In this document: in pieces, positions 11,693 to 23,401 of the stretch
Layout: every line of letters starts with the position of its first letter
How positions within the stretch are numbered: position 1 is the first letter of the stretch
Assembly: GCF_000801105.2 (NCBI RefSeq)
Contig: NC_079514.1
Coordinates: forward strand, 7,626,001 to 7,690,000
Length of the DNA stretch: 64,000 nucleotides
Direction of reading: 5' to 3'
From: Raphanus sativus
Taxonomy: Eukaryota > Streptophyta > Magnoliopsida > Brassicales > Brassicaceae
Made by a program: the position numbers and the translations under genes
Notes under the pieces: generated by a model
What the model saw: only the letters and a program-made list of their open reading frames with translations
Told to the model about the DNA's origin: nothing
The model's database searches: none

Positions 11693-12832
11693 TCTATCTT
11701 ATTAAAATAGGAACATTACAACTTTTTCTAGGTGGATTTTTAAAGATGGACCTCATATATTTAAATTAAATGTCTCATTCTTTATATATAATACGTACCA
11801 TAGTCTAACTTTGCATTGATGTATTTCCTTAAATACAGTTCTTCTTTTTGTCCATATTCCATATATGATTTTTACATTTATTACATGTCGATTTAAATAA
11901 GATATATACTAAGAATACTAAAAATATTAATCGTTCTATAATTACCCTATACAATTCATTTTAAATTGATCAGTATACTTTCATTGGCCATATTAATTTT
12001 ATTAGTACGAATAACATTAGGTAGATAAGTCATAGACACATACATAAAGATATGACTATTCTTATAACTACGTTGGGTCTAATCTACTTTCTAAAACAAA
12101 TAACACATAGCTTCATATATTGTATAGAATATAGTAATATTGTATAGTATTATACTTATACAATAATACTAAATACAAACCAAACTGAAATATAATATAT
12201 ATCAAAAATGTTTTGAACCATTACACACAAAATATATTAGACCTCAGAGATCAAATTCATTTTGAAGTTACGTAATAATTATTTTAAAAAATTAAATTTC
12301 GTAATGTACAAAAAAATATAAGTTTTATATAAAATTTTGTGTTACAATAAAAAGACACAACTCACGATTGCAAAATGTTATTTTTACATACGAAAGACAG
12401 TTTTGATATTGTTCTTTAAACACAAAATTGAATATACAAACTCGATACTACATAAAACTAAATAATATAGAATACATTTTAAAAATAAAACCCGTGCGGG
12501 TGTGCATATGTTTATATAATATATAAATATATTATGTTACACATATTTTCATATAAATAATATCCCAATGTAAGTTTTGTATGATAAATGTTGAAAATAC
12601 AAAATATATAGCACTATATATTTTAAATAATATAGAAAAAATTACTTTACATTATCATAAAATTTAAAAATCAAATTTAGTTATTAAATACATTGCTTAT
12701 TTAAACACATTAGTACACATTGTTATTTATCAAAATTTTATATTAATACACATTGCGATCATGTATAACATTTAGTAAAAACAAAGATAAAAAAAAATTG
12801 ACTCCCGCTCGGTCGAGCGGGTCATGATCTAG
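11693..12832 (+). mobile_element. Non-autonomous Helitron
   Basis: The 5' end TCTATCTTATTAAAATAGG is preceded by A (11692). The 3' end CTAG is followed by T (12833). A perfect hairpin, CCCGCTC-GGTC-GAGCGGG (12804-12821), lies 11 bases before the terminal CTAG. TC...CTRR ends, the subterminal hairpin, insertion between A and T and no target duplication are the Helitron signature. The 1.1-kb body is AT-rich and codes for nothing visible. Confidence 0.85.
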
Positions 12833-12979
12833 TACTGATAAAAATTACATAATGATGATTTCTTCGAACAGAACTGTGTAAAGTATACATTCATACAAAA
12901 CACCTTATTCGTTTTAACACTATACAATAAATGATGCGCGGACACAATTAATGTGGTGATTGAACAATGGGGACAGTTC

Positions 12980-15900
12980 TTAGGTTCCGATATAACCAAA
13001 ACCAGAGACAAAAAAGGCAGTGGCCTGAAGAAAAAGATAGAAATGTAACCATGTGTGGCCATTAATCACACCATATAATGCACATCCTAGTATGTATATG
13101 CCGACCATCACTTCCTTTGAATTCACTCTGCAACCAAAAAAAACACACACGTTTTTGTCACTTGACAGGAAAAATCTTCGTTTACAGATCGACAACTACA
13201 AGTATACCAAGAAATTTTCCCAGAGAAGCGAACCTAAGATCTCAATGTTCTCCAAAATATCATGCCAAAAGCATGCAACTTTCAATAACAAAAATGTACG
13301 TTTTTATTTTGTTTTTCCTCACCTTTCATAACAAGAATTTTTTTGGACGACCTTAGATAGCAACTTATTCTTCAAAGCATCTCCTAATTTCTCAGTCACA
13401 ACCCATTCGTTTACTCGTCCTCCTTCAAGTAGGCCAATCCAAGTTCCTTTGGTTCGATGCATAGCCATCACATTCTCGAACAAGATCCAGATTATAACGA
13501 GGTAAAAGGATCTAATTGGACCAAGGTAAATATACGCGCATTAAGTCGAAGTCATAAGACAGATTGCTCTTGATGAGTGATTACATTAAGGATAGGTACC
13601 TTGGAGTTGCCATGGTGTGGAAGATAGTGATCATAGAGGGAACATAGATGGTAGACCAAGATGGAATGTGGATTTCAGGGAAGAAGACACTTGTTGGTAC
13701 AATTATACAGTAGAAGAAGAATGTCAAGAAGTGTACTGCCACCTTCCTTACGAAGAAAAAACTGTAGATCACATAGAACTTCTTCCATATTGATACTCTC
13801 TGTGCTCCAAAACATACATTTGTTTTCAGTTAGGTCCACAGAGCAAATAAGATTACCTCCAATGGTGGTATCACTAGAGTATCTTAGTAACTAAAAAAAA
13901 GAGAAATAGGAGAGAGACAACACAAAAGTTTCTCTACATATTTTGCACACATGTCAAGCTATTGATAAACTTAACATTTTGATTAATTTAAATAAATAAA
14001 TTATTAGTTTTATTTAGAGAAGAAATCCACGTTACATCTCCAACCGATAATGTTGCTCTAAGAGTGCTCACAAAACAAACTAATTTAACTAACAAACATA
14101 ATGAAAAGCTTAGATATTTTTAGAAAATAAAAAGGAACTCAAAAAAAAATAAAAAATGGTACTTCAAAATTCATTATACTGTATTGTATAAAAATGTTGG
14201 AAAACCAAAGAAACAAATCAAGACTAATCCAAACTAAAATCTAGGTTGAAAACCGAGTGATAAGAAACGAAAATCTAAGTTTGGTTCGATCAAACCGTGG
14301 TTAAATGAAACCATTTTGAAACCGTCAAAAGAAAAACACAAATAATAGGCCAGCTAGTTAATAATAAGGCACCGTACATATCACAATCCCATGTCCCACG
14401 TAGAGACAACGAAAGCTTAATCAATCAAGCACCGAAACGTGTTTGTTTAGATTGGTACCACTAGTTCAGACAAGTCACCCTGTTTATCACTGTCGGGGTA
14501 CTATTCAAACTAGAGACGGAATAAACCGGGACCAAAATCAGTCACTGAAAAGTGGGGATCAAATGAAGCATAGTGACAAAAAATACCTTGTTGTAAATGA
14601 TCTCCATCGTCATTTTCCTGAATAGATTCGCCGGTCCACAGGACCACCTATGTTGTTGGAATCTGTAGGCCTTGAATTTGCTTGGAAGCTCGTTCCTCAC
14701 CTGCATACCACCCCAAAACTACCATTTATTTGGGTGTGGGGTGTGTACTATTCTTAAATATTATTTTCATATTCTGTACCTTTTTGGTAATTATCTCCTA
14801 ACTTTTGATATATAAAACGTGTTTACTGGACCGATAGATGTGATTGTTAATTTCTATAATGTCATTACTAGGTAATCACCCGATTTTTTTTTACAAAAAT
14901 GTGTTACCGTGAGGTCGTTAAGGTAGACAAATTTCCAGCCATGAAGGCCAACACGAACGGCCAAGTCCATGTCTTCTACAGTTGTCCTTGATTTCCATCC
15001 TCCCGCTGCGTCCATTGCCGATATTCTCCATACACCCGCGGTTCCTGTAATTATATATTATCATCCCTTATGTTATTACATATTTAGATTCCCTTTTTGT
15101 TTTATGTTATGCTCTTTCCCATGAGATGGTAATCCTTTTAATTTGTTTCTATACTATGTATATATAAATATATATATAACGAATTGATAACTGACGACCC
15201 TTGCGTTTGACTGAATGTTATCAAATATATTTCCTAAATCAATGAAATTATGTTGTTATGAATATGCTTGGAGGTTAAATTGTACCATTAAAACCGAAGA
15301 AAGCATGTCTAGTAAACCCTGATTCTTGTTCCACCTTGAAATGGTAGTTGAGGGACATCTCTTGCATCCTCGTCATTAAGCATTTATTCGCGTTCACTGC
15401 AAAAGAAATCGACATCCAGTATCATTGAATAGCGAAAATTCAATGGAATGCTGATATATAATGCAAATATATAAGCATACCAAATATCCATCGGGCTTGA
15501 ACGAGAGCAACATCAGGGTTGTGGACGAGAAACGGGACGGTGCGGGCGAGGTAATCAGGCTCGGGTTGGAAATCAGCATCGAAGACGGCCACAAACTCGC
15601 ATTGCTTGACGTAGTTATGCGTAAGAGCTTCTTTCATAGCTCCAGCTTTGTAGCCATTCCTGTTATCTCTTCTTTCACACCTTATGTTTATGCCTTGGCT
15701 TTGCCATTTTGCAATTTCTATGTCCACACCTTCCTGCAATTCCTCTTTCACATATATCATACTATACAATGCATGCATTACAATATGTAGGTTGTAACGT
15801 ATACACTAGTATCGGATATACCGAATTTTGTAGCATATCTTTCTTTTCTGAGTTAAACAAAATTTAAATTTAAAGGAAAAGGATAAACATTTTTGTAAAG

Positions 15901-17876
15901 TTTAACAGTTTTCATTTCAAAAAATAATTTATAATGTGTTAACTCACATATATCTTATACTCCCTTTGTTTCATAATAAATGTCATTTTAACTTTTTTTC
16001 TTGTTACACAAAATTTGTCATTTTACAATTTCAATGCAAACTATACTTATTTTTAACTGAAAATAAATTGTAAATTGCATTGATTTTATAAGTAATTTTA
16101 TTTATTCCAAAATATTATTGGTCAGAGAGGTATAATTAATAACAACTTACATATATTTTCGTCACTTTCTTAATCTGCGTGAAAAATATCAAAGTGACAC
16201 TTATTTAAAAAAAGGAGGTAATACTATATTATATTTATATATTATTACGTCTTCGTTAATTTTAGATGCGAGATCCTAGGAAATTTAAGTAAAATCAGTG
16301 AGAAAAACAATGTATACTATAATATCAAAAAAAGAATATTAAAATTCTGAAATAGTTGTTTTTAATTTTTTTTTTCTTTTTGAAACATAATAGTTGTTTT
16401 AATATAAGACGAAATTAAAAGAAAAACATAAATTTATTTTATTTAAATAAATCGGAAAACCTTTTTCAATATTATTTATTTAACTAAAATATTATTATAT
16501 TAAATATACATTAATAATTATTTCTATATTTTAGTTATTTAATAAACAGTTAAATATATTAATGGAATCTAAACAAAAAACAAACATTGAATCTAGGTTT
16601 ACTAAGGACAACTTCTAGCATTTAAATAATAATAATATATATTATATCGTATTCGATATTTTCCAATGGAACAATAAATACGACACTAAAATTTGGTTTC
16701 ACTGTATTATGGATGGTGTTAGTGTGTTACACTAAATAGTGTGCCATTATTAATAACACTAAGATTATATTATTATAATTTTTATTATAATTATATTATA
16801 ATTAATATTTATTTATTAATTAAAACTTATAATTAAAAATAAACATAATTGTAAACTTTTATTATAATTAATATTTTGCATAACTAATCGATTGTAATTT
16901 TATATTTAATCTATAACAGTTTTGAAAATAAGCATGATGTAATATACTTTTTATTTTTTAAGTTAATGATTATCACTTTCTATATATTATATAATTAAGT
17001 GGTGTGGCTAAAGATTAAATAAAATAAACCATTAAAATATCATAATATTATTTTAATACTATATTTAGTGTTGTGTTTGGAACTATCTTGAACAGCCAAT
17101 TGTCCGAACAGTGTAGCATCTTGTTTATGACAGTTACATATATATATATTACGTTCTAACAGGCTACTTACCCTTACGACCGGGTCCGTGGAATCATCTA
17201 CAACTTGAATTACTAGACGGCTCGATGGCCATAATAAACTGCACACTGCCGCTATAGATATTTGAAAGACCTACAAGTATTGAAAAGAGAGTATGCTTTA
17301 AACTATCGTTACTTCTAATTAAGACCTACAAGTATATAAATATATATATACCTCTTTCTCATTGTACATTGGTATTTGGACAAGAACCATTGGGTAGTTT
17401 TCGGATCCAGCCTCGACATCTTCTTGCATGGCCTCCCATTTGTACAGTTTCTCGGGTTTACGTCTTAATAACTTGCCGAAGAGTATTACAATGTTCATGT
17501 AAAAACTCTCGAAGAACACTATGATGGATAAAACCAAACACATAATCACCAAACCCTTGAAAATGGGAAGAAGCACAATACTTCTCGTTTTTCTCCACAA
17601 ATATTGGATTTGCATCCATTCAGACTCTGCAACATTGTTGTCTGCTTGAAGCCTCTCGTGGGCAGCTGCTGCTTCTTCAAGGCTCCATCCATTGAACTAA
17701 TTCACACAAGAAAAATTATAACTATTATTAGTTTATCATCAACTAATAAAGAACATATATATATATATAAAAAGAGAGAGAGAGAGAGAGAGAGAGTTAT
17801 ATATAATTACAAGAAGCAAGAGGAGGCTAAGAGTGGAGTCGTATAGGAAGAGGAAGGGCTTCAGAAATGGAGACAT
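12980..17876 (-). CDS. CSLA1: Cellulose synthase-like A (glucomannan 4-beta-mannosyltransferase), CSLA01-type
   Basis: Ten minus-strand exons join in frame to 553 residues: 17876-17811, 17696-17352, 17270-17172, 15733-15481, 15396-15286, 15044-14908, 14700-14587, 13799-13600, 13511-13323, 13127-12980. CSLA enzymes are Golgi GT2 transferases that polymerise GDP-mannose (and GDP-glucose) into (gluco)mannan. The catalytic D,D,D,QxxRW set is visible: [26 protein letters not shown] and QQHRW. There is one N-terminal membrane segment ([18 protein letters not shown]) and a C-terminal cluster of membrane segments ([40 protein letters not shown]). The protein ends SGFGYIGT. All splice borders are GT-AG and no frame is broken, so the gene looks functional. 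The 1.4-kb third intron holds a Stowaway MITE and a polyT microinsertion. Gene order points to At4g16590. Confidence 0.93.
15960..16218. mobile_element. Stowaway-like MITE in CSLA intron 3
   Basis: A 259-bp AT-rich element with imperfect terminal inverted repeats, starting CTCCCTTTGTTTCATAATAA and ending with the reverse of the motif (...TTAAAAAAAGGAGG). It is flanked by TA on both sides (15958-15959 and 16219-16220), the Tc1/mariner (Stowaway) target duplication. Confidence 0.82.
17763..17796. repeat. (TA)n-(GA)n microsatellite in CSLA intron 1
   Basis: A TA run followed by about eleven GA units between CSLA exons 1 and 2. It is likely polymorphic and has no other evident role. Confidence 0.8.
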
Positions 17877-19489
17877 TGTTGCTCTGAAGGCTGAAGCTCG
17901 TGAGTGTAGAAGTGATAGCTTAATTTTCTTTCTTTCGCGTCCCTTTTATTGACACTCATTTTAATATTTTTTACTGGTGATGCCCTTGTCAACTTTTTAC
18001 TGATACTGCGTCATTTCTTCAATTTTTTTTTCATACACTGTTATGATCTCCACTTTTTTTTTTCGTATCCCAATTTTAATGGAGGGCGACATTAACGTTA
18101 TCCCAGCCTCTCTAAGCTAGTAACCACAGAGGGGAACACAACAAAAAATATCATCACCTCTGCATGGTTTAGAAATTCCCACATGCTTCATTCATTCTCT
18201 ACATTTCGGTATATTATTATTGATAGTTAGTTGTAGTTTGTACAGTAGTGGTATCACGTTTTTTGCACCACGGTTTCAATAAACAAATAAAAATGTTATA
18301 AGAATAATTAGATTCTTACTTTGTTAAAAAAATATAGATTCTTACGTGAATTTTAGAAAAAAATATAATAGATCTTTTTGTTATATATATATATATTTAT
18401 ACAATAGATTATGATATGTGTGTATAACTATGTTTGAAACCTAAAGAATGATAATGTATGTGATTAGTCTGATGTACAATTGTGTCGTATACTCATCTTG
18501 TAATCTTGTATACTATTAGACCAGATTCAAATTCTTTTGGTTTAACACTCCGGTTCAGCTTTGGTGAAGTATGTATAACCCGGGGTAGACCCAATTAATG
18601 AATTGTGGGGTCATCTGACACCACGAATATTTGATAATAATGTTTTTTGTATATGATTTCGCAAAGAATTCAGTAGCACTATTAATAACATACACTGTCT
18701 GAACTCCCAAAATCCCGAATTCAAAGCTCACCAATGACCATTTTAATTTTTTTGACCCCAGTAAAATATATTACTGAGTCCTTCCTTGTGTATAACCCCT
18801 GGCCAGAAAAATTTCCCTAAGTGAATATGAGATTATTTGCATTTGGTGAGATGTTATGAGAGCTAAGAACAATATCAGTATGTATGATTTGTAGGGTTAT
18901 GGTTTCTTCAATTATTCATTTCTCCTGAGTCCTTTTTTTTTAAATTTGAAACAATTATTATTGTGTTTATGGAGCATATTTTTTTTGTGGCCTCGTGGTG
19001 ATTAATTTGAGGGTAAAGTCTAATATGGTGAAATTATCAGGATTCGAATCTTACTTACTGGAAAATTAACATTTCGGTATCACCAGAAACTAGCAAACCA
19101 ATACGTGGGCCAAAAATATAGGATGCTAACACGTGGATAGTATGGATCTACTTCTATAGAAACACCTCTGTATAATTAAAAAAATATATGTAATTTACAG
19201 TAACGGCAAAAGAAATGAGTTGGTGAAAGTTGATACAAAGAAACTACTATAATTATATAGATGGATTCAATCTATTGTAGTATATGACTATTGAATGTTG
19301 AGCTAATTTAATTTTTAAAGATCTAGTAAACTCTTAATCTCATCCCAAAATCGATTTAAAAACACACATAATTTCCTCGTCAAGTAATTATCGTCTTCAG
19401 TCAAAATGGAATGTTTTTTTTTTTTGACGGCTTCAAAATGGAATATTAACGGATTATTCGCTCGGTATTGCATGGACTTATGTGATTAG
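17877..19489. other. CSLA 5' flank and AT-rich intergenic region
   Basis: No gene seen. There are two microinsertions with direct repeats (18320-18334 and 19413-19432). About 18988-19060 has GTGGCCTCGTGGTGATTA followed by GGATTCGAATC (19040-19050), which resembles the A and B boxes of a tRNA-derived SINE but lacks a clear tail. Confidence 0.4.
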
Positions 19490-20146
19490 TAGGGGTGGGC
19501 GTTCGGGTACCCATTCGGGTTTCGGTCCAGTCCATTCGGGTTTCGGGTTTTTGGAGTCAAAGATTTTAGCCCCATTCGGGTATTTATAAATGTTGGTTCG
19601 GGTTCGGTTCGGGTTCAGATAACCCATTCAAATTATTTTTAAAATTTTAAAATTCATTATATACTTTAAATTTTCAAAATCTATAAGAAAGATAATATAT
19701 TACATATAAATTTTAATAACAAATATGTCCAAATACCTAAATTTAACATATATATTGGTTTTCTTTAAATATTTGGATAGAAAATCAATATATATTTAAC
19801 TATTTTTGGTGTTTTTAGTATACTTTAGCTATTTTAAACATTTACTTTTTACTATTTTCATATATTTTTGAGTATTTTAGAAAATTTAAAGGTATCTTAT
19901 ATATTTTGAATGTTTTTAATATACATTATATCTAAAAATAATTTATAAATTTAAGTACATAAATCTATTTCGGATACATTCGGATATCCAAAATACTTCG
20001 GTTCGGATCGGGTTCGGTTTCGGTTTTCTAAATACCAAAATTTTGAACCCGTTCGGATATTTAATCAGTTTTGGTTCGGATTCGGTGCTACTTTTTCGGA
20101 TCGGATTCGGTTCGGTTTTTCGGGTCCGGATTTTTTGCCCAGCCTA
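19490..20146. mobile_element. hAT-like non-autonomous element with TTCGGGT-rich ends
   Basis: A 657-bp element starting TAGGGGTGGGCG and ending TGCCCAGCCTA. Its ends are imperfect inverted repeats of each other and of the element at 10810-11475. A perfect 8-bp target duplication, GTGATTAG, lies at 19482-19489 and 20147-20154. The subterminal regions are dense in TTCGGGTT/CGGATTCGG repeats around an AT-rich centre. It has no coding capacity. The perfect duplication supports hAT-type integration. Confidence 0.8.
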
Positions 20147-20374
20147 GTGATTAGCATTGTTTCTTAAAATAAATTAATGGGCTATACTATGCCCAGTTTT
20201 CATGTCGGTTTCTTTTTTTCTTGGTGAACTCCACATATCGGTTTGGTTAATTAGATCATCTTCAGTTCCGCTCTATTTATCATTCTAAAATAGAGTTTAA
20301 AGTAAAAATATTTCAATAGTATTCTATTTCTTATTCTATAATAGAGTGAAAAATATGTTTATTCCAAATATATA

Positions 20375-20621
20375 CTCCTTCTATTTCACAAAGTTACATA
20401 TCCTAGAGAAAAAAATTGTTTTAAACTGATCTATTTTTTACATTTCCAATATATATTTCATTAACTAAATGCAAACTTTCAAAAAACTAATTGCATTTAT
20501 TGGATTTTTATTGGATTAAAATTATGGGAAAAAAATAATCACAAAAGTTTATATAAATTTAATATGTTTTATTAAAATGTGTGAAAAGTTTAGAATATGT
20601 AACATTGTGAAACAGATGGAG
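20375..20621. mobile_element. Stowaway-like MITE
   Basis: A 247-bp element with ends CTCCTTCTATTTCACAAAGTTACAT and its imperfect inverse (ATGTAACATTGTGAAACAGATGGAG), flanked by TA (20373-20374 and 20622-20623). It sits within a second AT-rich repeat made of TCTATTTTATACTCTA-like motifs (about 20260-20750), probably an older MITE family. Confidence 0.82.
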
Positions 20622-20749
20622 TAGTAAATTGTTTTTTTGTTCATCACTCTATTTTATACTCTAAATATAGACTAAAATTAGAACAAACTCCAACTTTATA
20701 ATAGAATCACTTTATTTTATAGTAGAAAATAGAGTAAACGACTAGAAAT

Positions 20750-22037
20750 AGTTTTAGAGAGACATAAAAAAGGAAAGAATATAGAAGGCTGAGATATCGT
20801 CTAAGCTAATGATCCAACGGCTAAGAATGACTTTTATCCAATTTCTATAATATTATTTGACAAGTTTCTATGCGCTCGTTATATATTTAATAATTAAGTT
20901 AATTTTATAATTGCTATTGTTAATATTTTTTATCTATAACTTTTCCTTTGTAATCACGTTATTATCGAAAAAGAATTTCTTATAATCAAATTGTTATCAA
21001 AAAGTAATTTTTTAAATGTGATATCTTTAACAATAAATATACAATATATTTATGGAGAATTTACCAAAAATGACTTAATTTTGAATACAAAAGTGTACCC
21101 CAAATTCAATCAAATACAAAAGTAATCTAAAAACCTAGTGAAATTACAAACAATCCTTTTATGAATAAACAAAAATATGTATTCAGTTTTACCATTATAA
21201 CCCTTCATTAGAAAAGTCTTATCTACGAAGACTTCTTTATAAGTCTTCTGGTTTAGTATATCTTAAAAATAATTTAATTTTTTTATAAAAAATATTTTGA
21301 TGGATAAAAAATTAAAACAATGCAATAATAAACATTTTTCAATGATGGAAATTTAGTTTATCTAAAACTGAATTATTTTCAACATAGATAAGTAGTGAAT
21401 GTAGATTGGTTCATGATTCACTGGTTTAGGGTTTGGTAACATATATTATAGTATTGTTGGTATCTTTAGGGTTAAATTCTGAAATCTTATCTTCATTTTT
21501 CTTTTCAAATTGACATATATTTGTTTAGTAAATATCTAATAATTTGATTTAAACACTTTCTAAGTTTATTTTAAGTTTAATAAAATGTTTTTTTTTGAAA
21601 TAGTTATTTGATTTTGGAGTCTGGAAGACTCACAAAAGACTTAAAAGAAGTCTTTTCCCACATCCCACCTAAATTTTAATAAAAATTAGGGTTTCTGTCT
21701 AAATCAAAGTCTTTCAGAAGTTTTCGAGATGAAGTTTTCTTATGGATTAGATCTTAAAAGTAATTGATAAATTTTATAAAAATATTTTCAAAGAGAAAAA
21801 AAATTAAATCATGTATTAATAAACATTTCTAAAAGATGAAAATTTAGTTTTACTAGAATTGAATTATTTTTAACATAGATTAGTGAATATAGATTGAGTC
21901 ACGATAATCTTTGATTTAGAGTATGGTAATATATGTTATAGTATTGTTGATATTTTTAGGGTTATATTTTGAAATATTGACTTAAAAAACAATTAAATTT
22001 GACATATATGTTTTTTTAATTTCGTGTATATTAATCA
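20750..22037. repeat. AT-rich region with a diverged tandem duplication
   Basis: Segments at about 21345-21520 and 21830-22010 are diverged copies. Shared landmarks are ATTTAGTTTAxCTAxAATTGAATTATTTT, TAGATTG, GGTAAxATATxTTATAGTATTGTTG and TTTAGGGTTA. Between and around them are AAGACTTCTTT/AGAAGTCTTC motifs in both orientations. No coding sequence. Confidence 0.6.
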
Positions 22038-22394
22038 GAGGAGCAAGCACTTGTGCAGCAGACGGTGTGGGAGGTTGGGCAGAGCTTGGTATTTATGCAG
22101 GTTACTACTCTTGTGAGCTTATGTCTAACTCAGTGAATGCAATCCAAGACGAGCCTAAAGGATCCATTGATCCAGCTAGAGTGTTGGAAAAGGCTCATAC
22201 TAGTACAAATTAAGTCACAAGTCTCTTCAACGGCTTGCATCATAGCAAGATTTACCAGGATTCTGCCACGGAAGCCTGCTTTCAAGTTCGTAGTAATATT
22301 GGCTCTCCAATCAGCAGATCAATCTGTTGATAGAACACTTACTAAACGGAAACAACTTTTCGAGAGTCCAACACTATGCCATAACTTCTTATGA
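22038..22394 (+). pseudogene. PP2C phosphatase relic (At4g16580-like)
   Basis: A fragment reads ADGVGGWAELGIYAGYYSCELMSNSVNAIQD...GSIDPARVLEKAHTST, a strong match to the SpoIIE/PP2C-like catalytic domain of plant protein phosphatase 2C members (ADGVGGW is the metal-binding motif). After HTST the frame hits a stop. The expected continuation (KSQ-SSTACIIA) resumes in another frame near 22208, so there is at least one frameshift. No further catalytic exons follow. It is a truncated, non-functional copy whose position matches the PP2C gene of the Arabidopsis block. Confidence 0.8.
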
Positions 22395-22775
22395 ATTTTG
22401 ATTCTCAAGTTATGATGTACTTTATGTGTGACTGTGTATTATTTTTTTTGATCGAAATGTGTGACTGTGTATTTAAGTCCCTAATAATACTATAAATAAT
22501 CATCGCAAATGAACACCAGAATTCTTTTTAAAAAATCACAATTAAGATCTCACTGTTCAAATAGATTGTACATAAATGTAACTAGCAAACGTTAAGGTGT
22601 TAAATGAAAAATATAAAATATTTGAAGGGTTAAAACAGAAGTACTCGCACAGATTTTTTTTTCAGTTATGTCTGAACAAACTTCCTCAGTTCTCAGCTTT
22701 GAAATCGAAATCCAGTTTTCGGATTTGATAAGCAATTCGAAATCTCGATACGTAAGAAATTTAGAGGGAAGAGAA

Positions 22776-23401
22776 ATGGCGGGAACGAATCAGTTTTGTA
22801 TATTCTGTCAGATCATACGCAATCCAACCACCAACACTCGTCTCCTTCACGCCGTAAGTTCTTCTTCTTCTTCTTCTTCTTCTTCTTCTACTCTTTGATG
22901 GCTAATTGAAAGAGTTTTCTTACATTTTTTTAAAGTTTCGCAGGATGAGAAGGTGGTCGCGTTTCAAGACATCAAGCCCGCCGCTCAGAGGTTTGTCTTT
23001 GTTCTCTCGCTTTACTTGTGTTGATCTCCATATGCTTATTTAGTATCAAGGTTAATTTAAACCCTGATTCAGGCACTACCTGGTCATGTAGAACACATAC
23101 CAACAGTGAGAGACCTTCAGAGAAGAGATGAAGACTACTCATTGGGTTACTCAATACAATACATCAGTTTCTCATCTTGTATTCTTTATGTATAAAGGAT
23201 TGTTCGTTTTATGAGCAGTAACTCACATGCTAAGTGTTGGAAAAGAAATGTTGCAGAATGATGCACCTCAAACCTTACAGAGGTAACGCTTCTACTTCTT
23301 GGTAACGTTTTATCAAGTACAAGTCTTTGGGACCTTTTGGTGGTTTTATTGAAGCAGAGACACTACTTGCGAAGATAAGGCCTCTTCATTCAAAGGTCTA
23401 A
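22776..23401 (+). pseudogene. HINT4: HINT4-like HIT-family gene, decayed and lacking the HIT motif exon
   Basis: Exon-like pieces: 22776-22853 (MAGTNQFCIFCQIIRNPTTNTRLLHA), 22944-22990 (DEKVVAFQDIKPAAQR), 23073-23145 (HYLV then a break, then HIPTVRDLQRRDEDYSL), 23219-23282 (THMLSVGKEMLQNDAPQTLQR) and about 23316-23401 (IKYKSLGPFGGFIEAETLLAKIRPLHSKV-stop). HINT/HIT proteins hydrolyse adenosine phosphoramidates or sulfates through an HxHxH triad. The exon that should carry this triad, between LQR and IKYKSL, is absent, and only ~35 bases separate the two. In the third exon an apparent 4-base loss after HYLV produces an immediate TAG. The copy cannot encode an active enzyme. Exon 1 is followed by a TTC repeat. 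Confidence 0.85.
22858..22890 (+). repeat. (TTC)n microsatellite
   Basis: About ten TTC units directly after the donor of the first HINT4-like exon. Confidence 0.85.

Noticed and set aside
12980..17876. Whether the long third intron breaks the CSLA gene
   Set aside because: Exons on both sides keep phase and motifs and the MITE is inside an intron, so the gene is called intact.
17877..22037. Search for PGSIP8 and PRMT7 coding remains expected from Arabidopsis order
   Set aside because: No recognisable glycosyltransferase-8 or PRMT motif found by eye on either strand. A profile search could still reveal fragments.
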